From Topomyia yanbarensis (taxonomy: Eukaryota > Arthropoda > Insecta > Diptera > Culicidae), in contig NC_080672.1 in assembly GCF_030247195.1 (NCBI RefSeq), positions 403,947,037-404,011,036 of the forward strand: DNA of 64,000 bases, read 5' to 3'. A program made the position numbers and the translations under genes. Numbering within the stretch: the first letter of the stretch is position 1; the number at the start of each line of letters is the position of its first letter. Positions 49,816 through 60,829 of this stretch are shown here, in pieces. The notes beneath the pieces were generated by a model. That model worked only from the letters and a program-made list of their open reading frames with translations, was not told the DNA's origin and ran no database searches.

Positions 49816-51079
49816 GACGTAGGACTACGTCTTTGTTTTCGATATGGGGGTGCACTTTGCAAATTCAACAAAAATGGTATGTAACGAAAATTCCAATTTT
49901 AAACGCTTATAATTCAGCCATCTTACGGTAAATTTTCAATTTTTTTGCGCATATCGCTCAGAAATACTTCTAAGAATAGATTCCAATAGATAAACCCAAA
50001 GATTTTTGATATCATGGCATTAAAATTTTAAATAATGTTCAACATAGTTAAAATACCACGCATTTGCACACAGAAGGCTGCGCTTCCCTAGTCTGGCACG
50101 ACAGATTTATGTACCTAACGCGCAACGCTTCTATGAATGACGTCATCATCGACTATTTAAAGAGCAGATTTGGTCGGGCAAGCTCAGTTGCCTCTTGCAC
50201 AGCAGGCAGAGCAGAGCACTGCGCTGCATGCTCCCACAGCCAGTGTAGCAGAGGCTAGCGTCGTGGTACTAGTTGTCTTTTTCGCCCCACCCATCATCAC
50301 CAGCGTTGACTCATTTTGCTTGGTGCGTTTCTTACATTCGTGTACGGACACGAAGTACTGGCACATCTTTTTGATTCAAGCACGGTACACCGTTCGCTTG
50401 GGTTTATTGTTTGAAGCGAATGTCTAGGTATATCCAAGTGTTGCGTGTATGATAGAAATCTGAGCTTTCGTTGCGCGAAGCGAACGCTTTCGGTTTTTCT
50501 TTGCGTTGTCGTCTCCATGACAGGCTAAGGAGACGAAAACTTTCTTAGGAACAAATTCACGCGAATGGATAGAAGAAAGTGCAACGAAAGTTTATTATTT
50601 ACGTTTCATCCATTTATTGATTCCACGAGATTCATTTCCACTCAACCTATCCCACTTTGATTCTACCAATACAAGCCTATTTATGAATGGATGCACTGTT
50701 ACTCAAAAAATCGCTGCAAAAAAATGCATCTAAGTCCATCCATAAAACTATTTTCGATTCTTGTATATGTTTTGCTTCGATATATGATTAAGACCACTGC
50801 ATTCGCTACATTTATTTGTACTTTAGGAAAATTACAATAGCAGTTCCAGATATTAGTTCGGTTTTCCATCGCAGTTTTATGTCTACTTTCTTTAATCGGA
50901 TTCGATCGCTCATTGTAAATAAAAAAACTTAATGAGCAAGACGGTTTGATTCATGAAGTGAACTGTAGAAAGAAATGTTTGATTAATTATGAATCCAAAT
51001 GAAATAAAAAATTAAATATTTCACGTATTGCAGTCCTACGTCTGCAATTCGTACAACCCCATAGGGCTGTCCCTTGTAG
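49816..51079. mobile_element. 1.26-kb insertion with GACGTAGGAC ends, right arm only
   Basis: The left arm reads continuously across this place (about 22745-22770). Here 1.26 kb begins GACGTAGGACTACGTC, and the inverted 10-mer GTCCTACGTC lies near its far end (about 51033), followed by about 45 bp to the junction. It contains a CRE-like TGACGTCA, a TATA box and an Inr (separate entry). It has no long frame. It could be a solo LTR or a non-autonomous DNA element carrying a promoter; the family is unknown to me. Confidence 0.6.
50137..50190 (+). promoter_or_regulatory. Pol II core promoter: CRE-like site, TATA, Inr
   Basis: TGACGTCA at 50138-50145, TATTTAA at 50154-50160 and an arthropod initiator TCAGTT at 50184-50189. 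The +1 A (50186) lies 32 bp after the first TATA base, the canonical spacing. The downstream 250 bp is unusually GC-rich for the window. No recognisable coding frame follows. Confidence 0.6.
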
Positions 51080-51569
51080 TTTTTTTTGAATATTGGCGCC
51101 TACACCACCTTAGACATCAGACCTAATTTGAGACGAAATTGCTGTTTTCTTACAAATACGACCTAAAATTAGTTTTTTTAAATTAGTACTAACTAGCAGG
51201 GATAGTTAAAATACATTTTTTTGTTAAAGGAACCAAGGCTGTAAAATCAATGTATTGACTTCTAAAACTATTTTCCATCTAAGTTTGCACAATTTTCAGC
51301 CAAACTGTGACTATTCCAATACTCTATTATTCCAAGAATAAATTAAATATTACATAGGAACAGGATATAGTGGGACTCTTTGTTTAGGTGACCATTGATA
51401 TATGACGGTTTATAACATAAAATGTGTTTAAATTATTTTTAATTTATATACATTATTAGCAATTAAGGAAATGATATTTTGTATATCCACTTACAAGTGT
51501 ATATTGAGCATATAGAGTTGATCAATTACGGTTACAATTACAATACGATTTTTTTTATTTAAATGTAAA

Positions 51570-51960
51570 TTTTTAAGTTAAACTGTCAAAGAACAACGAT
51601 TTCAGCTCAACAATAAATCTACAGTATGTGTATGGTATTTTCAACAAAAATGTTCGAAATCTAATATTCTACAACTTTGCTGAAGACAAGGACACCTAGG
51701 TTCTCTAATGTTAACTAAGGCCTCAAATAGGTATTTCCACTATTATGAATTTGTGAATCTAACCTTATTGGTCAAACTGAAGAAGAATCCTCCAACCAAA
51801 AACAATCCAATTTTGTCAAAATGATTGAGGTCCTCTGCAAAGTCGTCAAATATTCTATTTGGAAAAATTTTGTTGAAAAACCGTATACAAAGTGTAGATT
51901 TATTTTTCGAGCCGAAATCGTTGTTCTTTGGCAATTTAACATCAAAATTAGTATTTTCAA
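51570..51960. repeat. Centre of the R inverted repeat
   Basis: 51570-51690 and 51830-51955 are inverted copies sharing 'agaacaacgattt', 'aataaatctaca', 'aacaaaa' and 'ctttgc(t/a)gaagac' blocks in order. The spacer of about 140 bp (51691-51829) contains 'cacctaggttctctaatg'. Confidence 0.75.
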
Positions 51961-53409
51961 CCTTTCCAAAATCAGTATTTTTAAACCTTTCCATATTGTA
52001 ACTAACAGTGTGAATAAATAAAAATACATAATATAAACACATTTTCTGTTATACACCGTCATATGCAGGGTGTTTGGTTCATGGTTAAGAACCTCTCGAG
52101 GGGTAATTGACTGTCATATTTGGAGAAAAAATTGTTCCACACAGAGTTATTCAACATTTTGTGTAAAAAACTGTTTTGTCTTAATATACCTCTAACCCAA
52201 AAAGTATACTTTGCATTTTAAATCTTTTAATTCCATTCGAAAGGGGAAAAATTTCCTATTGAATGGTGTTCTCATATCTTTCAGATAGTTTTAATTACCT
52301 TTTTGTTGTAAAGTAGCCAAAAGTTTGTGTTTCTGAGGAGTTTTTGTTAATTTTCTCAAAATAATGAATTATGATTAAAGCAATATCTACTATCCAAAAG
52401 TTTGGTTTGAGGACGATTCATAATTTGTTCTTCAAAATCATATTCCTATCTCTTCCCATTTCTTTGCAATTTAATTACTAAACTTTCGTGTAATCGACTT
52501 GTAAGTGCTTAAAAGACTCAAATCTAAAAAATATACATAAAGTTATTTCGTTATATCGTTATTTACAAGTTTTCATTGGAAAGCTGAGAAAATTTTCTAT
52601 TGAAGTATTTACAAATATCTCTTAGTTAAGTATACTAAGTGACTTTTAAGTAGTAAAAAAGCTCACAATTAGCGTTTTTCGGGGAGTTTTGTAATTATTC
52701 TAATTATTATCCAACAAAATTTATCGTTACTACTGTTCATTTGGTGCCCCTTAACATTCTCTATAACTAGCTATTTGACACTTTGTCTATATCTCTTTTC
52801 ATTTCGCTGCTATTTAATAGTTAACACAGCATAACCTCACCACAAATGTAGTGGGTTCGAAATCGTTGTTTTTGCATATGAAACGATGTGATAAAAATGA
52901 TTTTAAGTTGAAACAGAAAGAGATAATTGAATGCAGTCAAAAAAATGAATTGTAGAACCTGCTGAGATGCATTATTTCTATGATAATAATGATAATGTTA
53001 TTATTTACTATTTTAAAAAAATTAACGAAAAAACTAATAATAACACTAACATTGAACTAATTTACTTCTAAAAGAATACTAAATTCACTTAACTGAAAGG
53101 TATTAATACATTTCTCTCTGTAAAATTTTCCTGGCTTTCGAATGGAAAGTAAAAAATATAATAAGCGCCATACTTTTTCATTTAGAGCTAGTATTAGTGA
53201 AAATGAGATAAAAATATTCAACTTCAATAACCCAAACACATGAAAACAAGAAAAGATAAGTGTATCATGTCAAAGAGCGAAATATGCAGCATTTCAAGAC
53301 TAACAATCTAAATTAATAAAATTTTGATGTTAACTATTAAGATTTTCGAGAAATGAACGAAAAATCGATCAAAATTGTAAAATTTTAAATAAATTATTTT
53401 GAAAAGTTA

Positions 53410-53600
53410 CACGGTTGCGTTTCGGCTTCACCTCATCAGAAACCGACACTAACTTTTTGTCGGAATAGATTAGCGCCGGCTTGACGCAAATCCGTTAAAA
53501 CTAAAACACACTTTGTGTTTCAATCGAACGACTGATGTCCCGTCCGAGCAGAAGTTCAGTTTATACTGATGAAACACAGTGAAGTCGAAACTTGTCTTGG
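53410..53600. mobile_element. Nested MITE candidate
   Basis: GTTTCGGCTTCACCTCATCAG (21 positions from about 53418) is approximately inverted at 53566-53592 (ctgatgaaacacagtgaagtcgaaac). The stretch is richer in GC than the surrounding element. Ends are approximate. Confidence 0.5.
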
Positions 53601-53625
53601 CTTAGCAGGCCTATGCGAAAGCACT

Positions 53626-53673
53626 AGCTAATGAGTTTAAGTACTTTGAAAATGTTACTTAAACTCATTAGCT
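53626..53673. repeat. Perfect 18-bp hairpin
   Basis: AGCTAATGAGTTTAAGTA at 53626-53643 pairs without mismatch with 53656-53673 across a 12-nt loop. Confidence 0.85.
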
Positions 53674-54619
53674 GAAACACGTGAGGGCATCACTCAATGG
53701 AAAATTTTCTCACCTGCGCAATGGACATGAAAGATTTCAATTACAAAGTATTCTTTTTGAGTTAGAGGTATTTTAAGGCAAATAAGTTTTTAACACAAAA
53801 AGTTCAATAACTTGCAACGGTTGAGATTTGATGGTATGTGTAGAACGACTTTTTTATCCAAATATGACAGTCAATCACCCATCGAGAGGTTTTTAACCAT
53901 GAACCAAACACCCAGTAAAAATGGTCACCCAAACAATGAGTCCCAGTGCATCCTTTTGCTATGCAATTTTTAATGCATTCTTGAAATAATAGGGTATCGA
54001 AATAGCTAAAGTTTGGCTGCCATAAAGTGCCTATGAGTATAGAAAAGTTATTCAAAACATAATGTGGATTTTTTTGCTCGGGTACTCTACTTTGGTCTAA
54101 TCAAAAAAGTTTTTATTTACAAAGTTGCAGAATAATATTGTGAACAATTATAATTCCTGGCTCCAAAGTGCCATCGAAACCTCGAATGGGTTTTGTCCCA
54201 CCTTTTTTGGATTGGTCGCACTGTGTGTCGCAGTCTACTCGACCAGTCGTGGGCGGTGAATCTAACCTACTCCGACGGAGAATTTCCCGGCAGTTATTGC
54301 TCTCCCGAAACCGTTGCTCGGCTTTTCTTCAAACAACTCTATTTTGATATCATTTTTCCACAATACAATAAATACTTGGATAATTATTTGTCATTTATTG
54401 GATATCCGAAAATCGTAAATGGGGCTGGTGTCCACTAGGAGATTGATATCATGATTATCTTACCCCGGACAAATCCTGTCTAGAAGTCGTGTGGCATCCA
54501 ACGCCAGAAGCCAAGAATTGATCCACCGAGTTTCGTAAGAAATGACAAAAACACACATCTTCATTTCGTACTTATTTTAAGCTTTCTGTTGTGTAATAAA
54601 TAAGAAAATTACTTCTTAA

Positions 54620-54735
54620 CCCTCCGGAAGTCGCGCTTATGGCCCACTGAACGAGCAGCCGCTGGTGCCCTAAGACGATTTCGCTAGATTTACAGAGCAG
54701 CGTGCACTCAGTGCACTAGCGCGACTGCCGAAAGG
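54620..54735. mobile_element. Short TTAA-flanked MITE (piggyBac-type)
   Basis: A 116-bp element between TTAA at 54616-54619 and 54736-54739. Ends CCCTCCGGAAGTCGCGC and, inverted, CCTTTCGGCAGTCGCGC. It contains a 'gtgcactcagtgcac' palindrome. A family distinct from the longer TTAA MITE at 61950. Confidence 0.8.
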
Positions 54736-54739
54736 TTAA

Positions 54740-55737
54740 CATTCTTCTTATCTATCCGTAATAAACTTGTTTGTTTCTCTTTCTAGTAGTTAGAAACACC
54801 GTCGCGTGAAATTTCCAATACGTCCATTATGCAAAGTAAGGTTTTCACTTACAGTTAATGCTTATTTTTGGCCACTCAAAATTATTTCAGTTTCTCGTCG
54901 CGAAACAATCAATACCTTTTCAATGGTAGCCTCAATTTGTTTACTACTTTTTATTATTTTTGCTCGAGATTATTTGTTTACCTTCTCTAAGAATAATGCT
55001 TGAATTGAGCATATTGACATTTTGACGCTATTCACCGTAATGATATTCCAAAAACGTATTTGTTGGCACCTAATGAGTGTACTGGTAGCCGGACGCCCAG
55101 AGACTCTTAACATGTTGAATTGCACGCGAGTTTCAGCACAATTTTTAATCGGATACCTTATTAACCTACTCGTAATATTCCTCTTCCCGTGAACAAGAAA
55201 ACGGAGAATGGTGGATGGCATTGGTGCTTACTTGATTTAGTCGAAGGAAAGAAATTGTATATTAGTAATCGTAGCGCTTTTCAGGAGTGGAAAAACCAAG
55301 ACCATTTCAGAAAGTGAATTGTCATTTAAAGCAAAATACTCATCTGAGAAGGTATGTCCGAAGACCCCCTCATGATCGACAAACATAGTACCGGGACGAC
55401 TAAGCTGGTTGCTGACTGGTAGCGCAACTGCGTCGGAGCGCTTGTGGGCTACAGTAGTTCGGAATAATAGGCGTCGGAACAATCGCCGATCCTCCCTGTT
55501 ATTCTGTAGAACCATGGAGCGTAGTTGTTTAGGAAGATAAAGTTTCCACTGATCGGTATGTTTGGATGAAAGAGTTCTCAGTATTCCCAGTAGAAAGAGT
55601 ACTCAATACTCGTAAGTACATTGTAGAATGGCGCAGACACATGAACCATGAACACGTTGAATGCGGAACCTGAAAGAGGACGTTGGCTTCAGGCAGACAC
55701 GCAGTTGCTGTCTGTCTTCAGTCTTAGAAGATGCGCA
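54740..55737. other. No gene recognised
   Basis: Short frames only (92 codons at most, 55237-55515 minus). No domain and no repeat assignment. Confidence 0.45.
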
Positions 55738-55739
55738 TA

Positions 55740-57018
55740 AAGGGCGAACACGAAATTATTGCGACACCGAAAATGTTATGCCAATTTTCTTATGTTTAAA
55801 ATTAAACCAAAATTTTAGGGTAGTTTTATACATATATTTACTTCAAAAATCAAAAGAAAAGTTAATCGATGGAGCCTGGAGTGTAAAATTAAACGCATTT
55901 TCGCTTGATGCCCTCCATCAAAGTCTTTACAGTGTCATCCGGTACCAGTTTCTCAGTTTCTTAACATGTCCTTCTCATCTTTGACTGTCTTCTTGCTCTT
56001 CCGAAGTTCCCGCTTCATCATTGCCCAGTACTGCTCCACCGGGCGCAGCTCCGGACAGTTTGGCGGATTCATGTCCTTTGGAACAAAATGGACAGAATTG
56101 GTCTCAAACCACTCCAGGACACTTTTAGAATAGTGGCATGATGCCAAATCTGGCCAAAATAGCGGAGCTTCGTCGTGCTGCTGCAAGAACAGCAAAAGGC
56201 ACTTCTCGAGGCACTCAGATTTGTAGATCTCGCCATTTACTGTGCCCTTTATCACGAAAGGCTCACTCCTCAGTCCGCAAGAGCAGATGGCCTGCCAAAT
56301 GAGATATTTGGAGGCGAACTTCGACATTTTCTTCTTCTCCACATAGAATTTGTCGTCCACATAGATTTTGCTCTTGCCGGTGAAAAACTCCAACCCCGGA
56401 ATTTGCTTAAAATCGGCTTTTATATACGTTTCGTCGTCTATCACACTGCAGCCATATTTTGTCAGCATCTTCTCGTAGAACTTCCGTGCCCGAGTTTTAG
56501 CCGTCGATTGTTGCCGCTCATCGCGGTTTGGGAAGTTATGCACCTTGTATGTATGTAGTCCAGCTCTCTTCTTTGCATTCTGGACGTAGCTCTGCGACAT
56601 GCCGATCTTTTTAGTCAAATCACGGTTTGAGACGTTGGGATTTGCTTTAATCATCCGCTTCACCTTTCCCTCCGTCTTTTTGTTCTCCGGTCCCGGGTTT
56701 CTTCCAGCTCCTTTGCTGTGGTCCAACGTCAACCACTCCTGGAACCGCTTCAACACTCTGGAGACGGTTGAATGTTCAACAGTTTTCCCAACTGCCTGTG
56801 CGACAGGTCAGGAAATTCCAGGTGTTTGGAAAGAATGTTCTCTCGACTCGCGTTGGTTCACCTCCATTTTCGTTGAATCGAAAAACACGACTTCGAGTTT
56901 GACAGCATGTAAACAATACACATCAATGAGAAAGTGTGCAAAATTTGGTTTATTTTTACCCAATGGTAAAAAAGTTATGCCCTGTTGAATGTGTCGCAAT
57001 AACTTCGTGTTCGCCCTT
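55740..57018 (-). mobile_element. Tc1/mariner element of the D37E type, near complete
   Basis: A 1,279-bp element with terminal inverted repeats beginning AAGGGCGAACACGAA (28 bp, one mismatch: 'aattattgcgacac' against 'agttattgcgacac'), inserted at TA with TA on both sides (55738-55739 and 57019-57020). It encodes a transposase on the minus strand. Terminal repeats, TA duplication, length and D37E catalytic spacing together fit the ITmD37E group known from mosquitoes. Confidence 0.9.
55889..56867 (-). pseudogene. D37E mariner transposase, disrupted
   Basis: The frame probably starts at Met 56867-56865 (MEVNQRESREHSFQ) and would encode about 325 residues. A TGA stop interrupts it at 56810-56808, inside the N-terminal helix-turn-helix region. 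The frame continues downstream of it unchanged (VAQAVGKTVEHSTVSRVLKR) to the catalytic domain: first Asp in DDETYIKADF, second in WPDLASCHY, Glu in ELRPVEQYW, with 37 residues between the last two. Near the end (about 55950) a one-base frameshift replaces the C-terminus (read MLRN then stop); the shifted frame resumes with LVPDDTVKTLMEGIKRKCV and stops at 55891-55889. The copy is therefore inactive, though its ends look mobilisable in trans. Confidence 0.88.
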
Positions 57019-57321
57019 TATGGCGAACAACAAGCAGACTAAGGACTGGCGACTCAAGATCGTGCAATCAGGAAGTCTAAAGTATATCCGATCAAGATTT
57101 AGAACACCCGGTTGATGAAAACCATGTTTTTAACTTTTATGAAAATCCGAAAAGCTTAAACAGTTTCAGTGCTGACTTTCGTAGTTGATGTGACTAACGT
57201 TTGATTGCCAGCATTTGAAAGTAGAACTTGGGAAAAAAGCCTATAGACATAAACGCAGTTTTTATAATGTCTACTTTTAAATTGAGCTGCCTACCTTAGT
57301 ACAATAGAGGCACCGCGAGAG

Positions 57322-57500
57322 ACCATTCATAAATTACGTGACGTAAAAATTGCCCAAAATTGACCTTCCCCCATGTAACAAATTGTCCCAAATCGCTTTA
57401 TCTTCCTCCCCTATTACGTAAGAAATTAAAAATGTTTTCTCCAGTAAAACATGTTACGTGACATTCTAGCTTTTTTCCCCCGTCCCCATATGTCACAACA
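57322..57500. mobile_element. MITE of the 3155-3328 family, cut by the gap
   Basis: Starts ACCATTCATAAATTACGTGA and contains the 'attgcccaaaattgac', 'cccccatgtaacaaattgt' blocks of the 3155-3328 copy in inverse order. The second terminal repeat is lost in the N run. Confidence 0.75.
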
Positions 57501-58000
57501 NNNNNNNNNNNNNNNNNNNNNNNNNNNNNNNNNNNNNNNNNNNNNNNNNNNNNNNNNNNNNNNNNNNNNNNNNNNNNNNNNNNNNNNNNNNNNNNNNNNN
57601 NNNNNNNNNNNNNNNNNNNNNNNNNNNNNNNNNNNNNNNNNNNNNNNNNNNNNNNNNNNNNNNNNNNNNNNNNNNNNNNNNNNNNNNNNNNNNNNNNNNN
57701 NNNNNNNNNNNNNNNNNNNNNNNNNNNNNNNNNNNNNNNNNNNNNNNNNNNNNNNNNNNNNNNNNNNNNNNNNNNNNNNNNNNNNNNNNNNNNNNNNNNN
57801 NNNNNNNNNNNNNNNNNNNNNNNNNNNNNNNNNNNNNNNNNNNNNNNNNNNNNNNNNNNNNNNNNNNNNNNNNNNNNNNNNNNNNNNNNNNNNNNNNNNN
57901 NNNNNNNNNNNNNNNNNNNNNNNNNNNNNNNNNNNNNNNNNNNNNNNNNNNNNNNNNNNNNNNNNNNNNNNNNNNNNNNNNNNNNNNNNNNNNNNNNNNN
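57501..58000. other. Assembly gap, 500 N
   Basis: Exactly 500 N. It truncates the MITE on its left and the membrane-protein gene on its right. Confidence 0.98.
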
Positions 58001-58648
58001 AAGCAAGCAAAGTAGCCAGGTTTGCTGCACCGATCATTTTCATCCCTATCAGCACTTTAAGGGGTATTAAAATGAAGTGGATTATAAAGGCCGGAACAGC
58101 TATCAGCAACAAAGTTAGAAGAATAATTTTCAGAGAACTGACAATCATTGAATACTTCTGATCGGTCACCAGTGCGTAATGAATACCGCTTCTAGGTTCA
58201 GGTTTACACTTTTGAACTGCTTTACTCGATCCACTGGTTTTGGGAACGGGCATCATAGGAAGTTCGTCATAGCTGCGACGAAGAAAACAAAATCAGCACT
58301 TGAATAAAAAAATTTCGCGCACAATACTCACTCATTTTGAACATAATAATCAGTAGCATAATTGTACTTGTTGTACAATTTTCGCTTTTTCGTCACTTCA
58401 TCGGTGACCTCGGTTGGATACAGATAGTGATCCGATGGTAAAATTGAATCGATGTTGTTCCCCATTTCATCGTAATCTAATTCTCTCACTGGTACAAAGT
58501 TTCTGTGGTCACTTCTGCTGTTTGTGGTGATTTGTTCAGTAGCCGGTAAGTAGTAGGTACTCGAATCAACTGCGATCACGAAAAAGCCCAGCAGTGCGTA
58601 ATAATCCACCAAAGGAACAAACACTCGTTTACATCGATCGCACATCAT
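58001..58648 (-). CDS. Small insect membrane/secretory protein of unknown function (3' partial)
   Basis: Two exons on the minus strand, 58648-58332 and 58272-58001 (running into the gap), separated by a 59-bp intron with donor gtgagt and acceptor tcgcag. The splice joins GA|C within an Asp codon and keeps the frame open. The 196 visible residues start MMCDRCKRVFVPLVDYYALL, a positively charged N-end followed by a hydrophobic stretch (about residues 9-28) that could be a signal peptide or anchor. The middle is polar and tyrosine-rich (NYATDYYVQNEDYDELP). A long hydrophobic segment follows at about 149-181 (IVSSLKIILLTLLLIAVPAF onward), then GAANLATLL at the gap. I do not recognise the family. 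The start at 58648 is supported by a promoter 45 nt upstream. Confidence 0.78.
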
Positions 58649-58689
58649 TCCTAAGCCAGGGGCAGTTAGTTATCACGAATTCTGTATGG

Positions 58690-58727
58690 AACTGAAACTT
58701 GGACATACTTTGGCTACTTGTTTTATA
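58690..58727 (-). promoter_or_regulatory. Core promoter (TATA and Inr) of the membrane-protein gene
   Basis: On the minus strand TATAAAA spans 58727-58721 and the initiator TCAGTT spans 58695-58690. The +1 A at 58693 is 34 bp from the first TATA base and 45 nt upstream of the ATG. Spacing and words fit an arthropod core promoter, which gives a short 5' UTR. Confidence 0.6.
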
Positions 58728-58729
58728 GG

Positions 58730-60820
58730 TACCGGATTGGATTGGATTGCCTGTTATGCAAACTAATCTAACGGCTGACGAATGATTAACTAATTTACCG
58801 CGAAGCTAAGATGAGAAAAGAACGCACCTATGGGGGCGCGAATCAATTTTCGGCCCCTTTTCATGCTAGCTGTAGTATCACCGTACCGAAAGCCGACAGA
58901 GAAGAGCTCGTTGTCGGTTGGTTATAGGTTGTGAAAAAATTGAGGGTAAAGTGAAAACAAACTGCTAGAACAAATTAGATTTAATCAGTCTGGAATTGAA
59001 TGCATGTGGAAGGGCTCTGAAAATCAGCTTAAAGAATGAAAATTGCTTAGAACAGTGGAGCTCGTGGGCCTGGTCTTTTTTGGTGGGAACCAACAAATGA
59101 TACATTGATGTAAAATTAATCAACTCCCATTTAAATTGAACCGGTGAAAACATTACATGATCATAGAAGTTGTAACGTAATCAGTTAGCTTGTTAAGGTT
59201 AACTCGCAGCTGATCATTGTTTTGAGAAATTTATTGATATCTCACGCTCAACACTATCGAACATTATTTTACATACATTTTGGGTACTCAGCATGAGTTA
59301 TCAAGTTCTAGTTTCTCTCGTAATATGGTCGCCAAACGACCATATCAACGAGACTTATTTTTATTGAGTACAAAAGTAATTTCAATCGATCGAATAACTG
59401 TATCAAACAGTTGTGGAACATGCCATGTAAACAAATCAAGATAAGTCACAATACCCCTTACTATGCACCGCATGAAGTTACATTTTAGATTAGATGGATC
59501 TCGTTAACGTTTATTCAAATAATAGAATTGGATACGCACAGACAAGACTTCCAAGCGGCTACAGAACATAACTACCGTTTTGTAATGATCATTTCGGAGC
59601 GACATGTTTTGCTTTTCTTCCTATCAATTCGCCTATTTGCATTTCATCTTCTTCTGTGTTTCGCACTATTTTCCGAAAAAACAAACTTTATTAGTTGGAC
59701 TCCAGCAGGGATAAGCAGATCAAAGATATTTTACGATACTCCGCTGATTGCCGTTGCCGCGAGTTTTCGTGCAGCACTAACACCAATCCCGACTAACATG
59801 AAAAATCATGACTATATTTTTTAAATTAAAACGTTTACAGATCAAGGGTTGACTACTGCAACCCTTCATCTGTAAGCGTTTTTTGTTACCTTTAGCCTGT
59901 AAAGGAGAGTTGTTTTCATCCCGATTTGTTATCTAATTATGGTGGAGCCTCAAAAAATGCACAAAAAACAATTTAAAGAAAATTATTTAAGTACATTTTC
60001 AACCAATAGATAACATAACTCAGAGTAAAGCTATCTGTTTATTCAAAAAATCATAGCTTAACTAAAGACACTAAGTCTAAATAATTTTATGATGAGTTGA
60101 AACTTTTTCGAAGATACTAAACCCCCAAAGTTAACGGTTTTGAAATTGCGTGATCTAGCCTGTGAAAAAATTGAAATTTTTTGAATATTTATTTCAGTTT
60201 TCTTGAGGTGAAAACTGCATAATTTGAGAACGAGATCTTTTACACAAAATCTAGTAACGACATTCAATTCAACACTCAAGTTTTCATCATGAGTAACAAC
60301 TGACTTGATTTTGATTTTTAATTTTTCCTAATTTTGAATCCTACTGGCTGGCTCAGAACACCACTTTTTTGTCGCACACTGTAGTAAGACGGTGGATTTT
60401 GACCAATCCAACTTCGTAGGGTTACCAAGACATTGAACATGTTGTTTGGTCTTGCACTAAATATCGTGAAGCCAGGTCCCGAATAGTAGCTTCCGTACGA
60501 GCCCGAAGAAAACCACCTCATTTTCTTGTTCGTCATATCTTGCGCAATCTGACATACATGGACTGTATCTAAGACTATAAATATTCCAATATTATTATTT
60601 TCACTATATTCTATAACTATCCTATGTTTTTATTCCTGATTACTTACAAACAAATTAGCTTTCTTTGTAATTAGTTAAGCTATATCAAACTATATAAATA
60701 AAGGAAAGAAAATAAATAAAGACTACAGATAAGCTATCAATAGGATTATAATCAAATTCAAGAAAAAAGAATATAAATAAAAATTTAGCACTAGGAAAAT
60801 TACAGCTTTTACATTTTCTG
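58730..60820. other. No gene recognised
   Basis: AT-rich. The frames at 59528-59824 and 60318-60536 show no known domain. The latter (minus, 72 codons, with GSYGSYYSGPGFTIFSARP) has a less random look than its neighbours and moderate GC and might be an exon or old transposon fragment, but nothing else supports it. Confidence 0.4.
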
Positions 60821-60829
60821 ATGGAAATA

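Larger units (their letters stand above)
49200..51690. repeat. Repeat family R, inverted arm
   Basis: First arm of a large imperfect inverted repeat. GC-rich subrepeats at 49360-49560 ('gacctagcctactgcgacgg...tctcccgaaaccgagcc', then 'ggtgaatctagcttacaccgacg') are followed, beyond the 49816-51079 insertion, by the AT-rich part to 51690. The other arm is 51830-54322, separated by a spacer of about 140 bp. No intact frame. Confidence 0.65.
36890..51960. repeat. Right arm of the window-scale inverted duplication
   Basis: Inverse of contig 2 (19322-36321). Compared with the left arm it lacks the hAT element (empty site 51531-51538), the hAT MITE (empty site 49392-49399) and the RT fragment. It carries instead a promoter-bearing 1.26-kb insertion (49816-51079) and different DNA at about 48172-48652. 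Unlike the left arm, this contig continues past the end of the homology (to 57500). Confidence 0.95.
52066..53914. mobile_element. 1.85-kb element with long (200 bp or more) terminal inverted repeats
   Basis: GGGTGTTTGGTTCATGGTTA from 52068 is repeated in inverse ending at 53913. The match continues inward with indels through 'acctctcga.gggt.attgactgtcatatttgga', 'ttctacaca' and 'ttaa.atacctctaac.caaaaag' for 200 bp or more. The AT-rich interior has no transposase. It sits within the direct R arm and carries a smaller nested MITE and a perfect hairpin near its right end. Confidence 0.75.
51830..54322. repeat. Repeat family R, direct arm
   Basis: Second arm of the inverted repeat. After the centre block, 'taaacacattttctgttatacaccgtcatat' (to 52064) matches 22420-22450. 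Homology resumes at 53915 with 'atggtcacccaaacaatgagtccc' and runs to the GC-rich 'ggtgaatctaacctactccgacgg' and 'ctctcccgaaaccg' (54250-54322). A 1.85-kb element is inserted in between. Confidence 0.65.
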
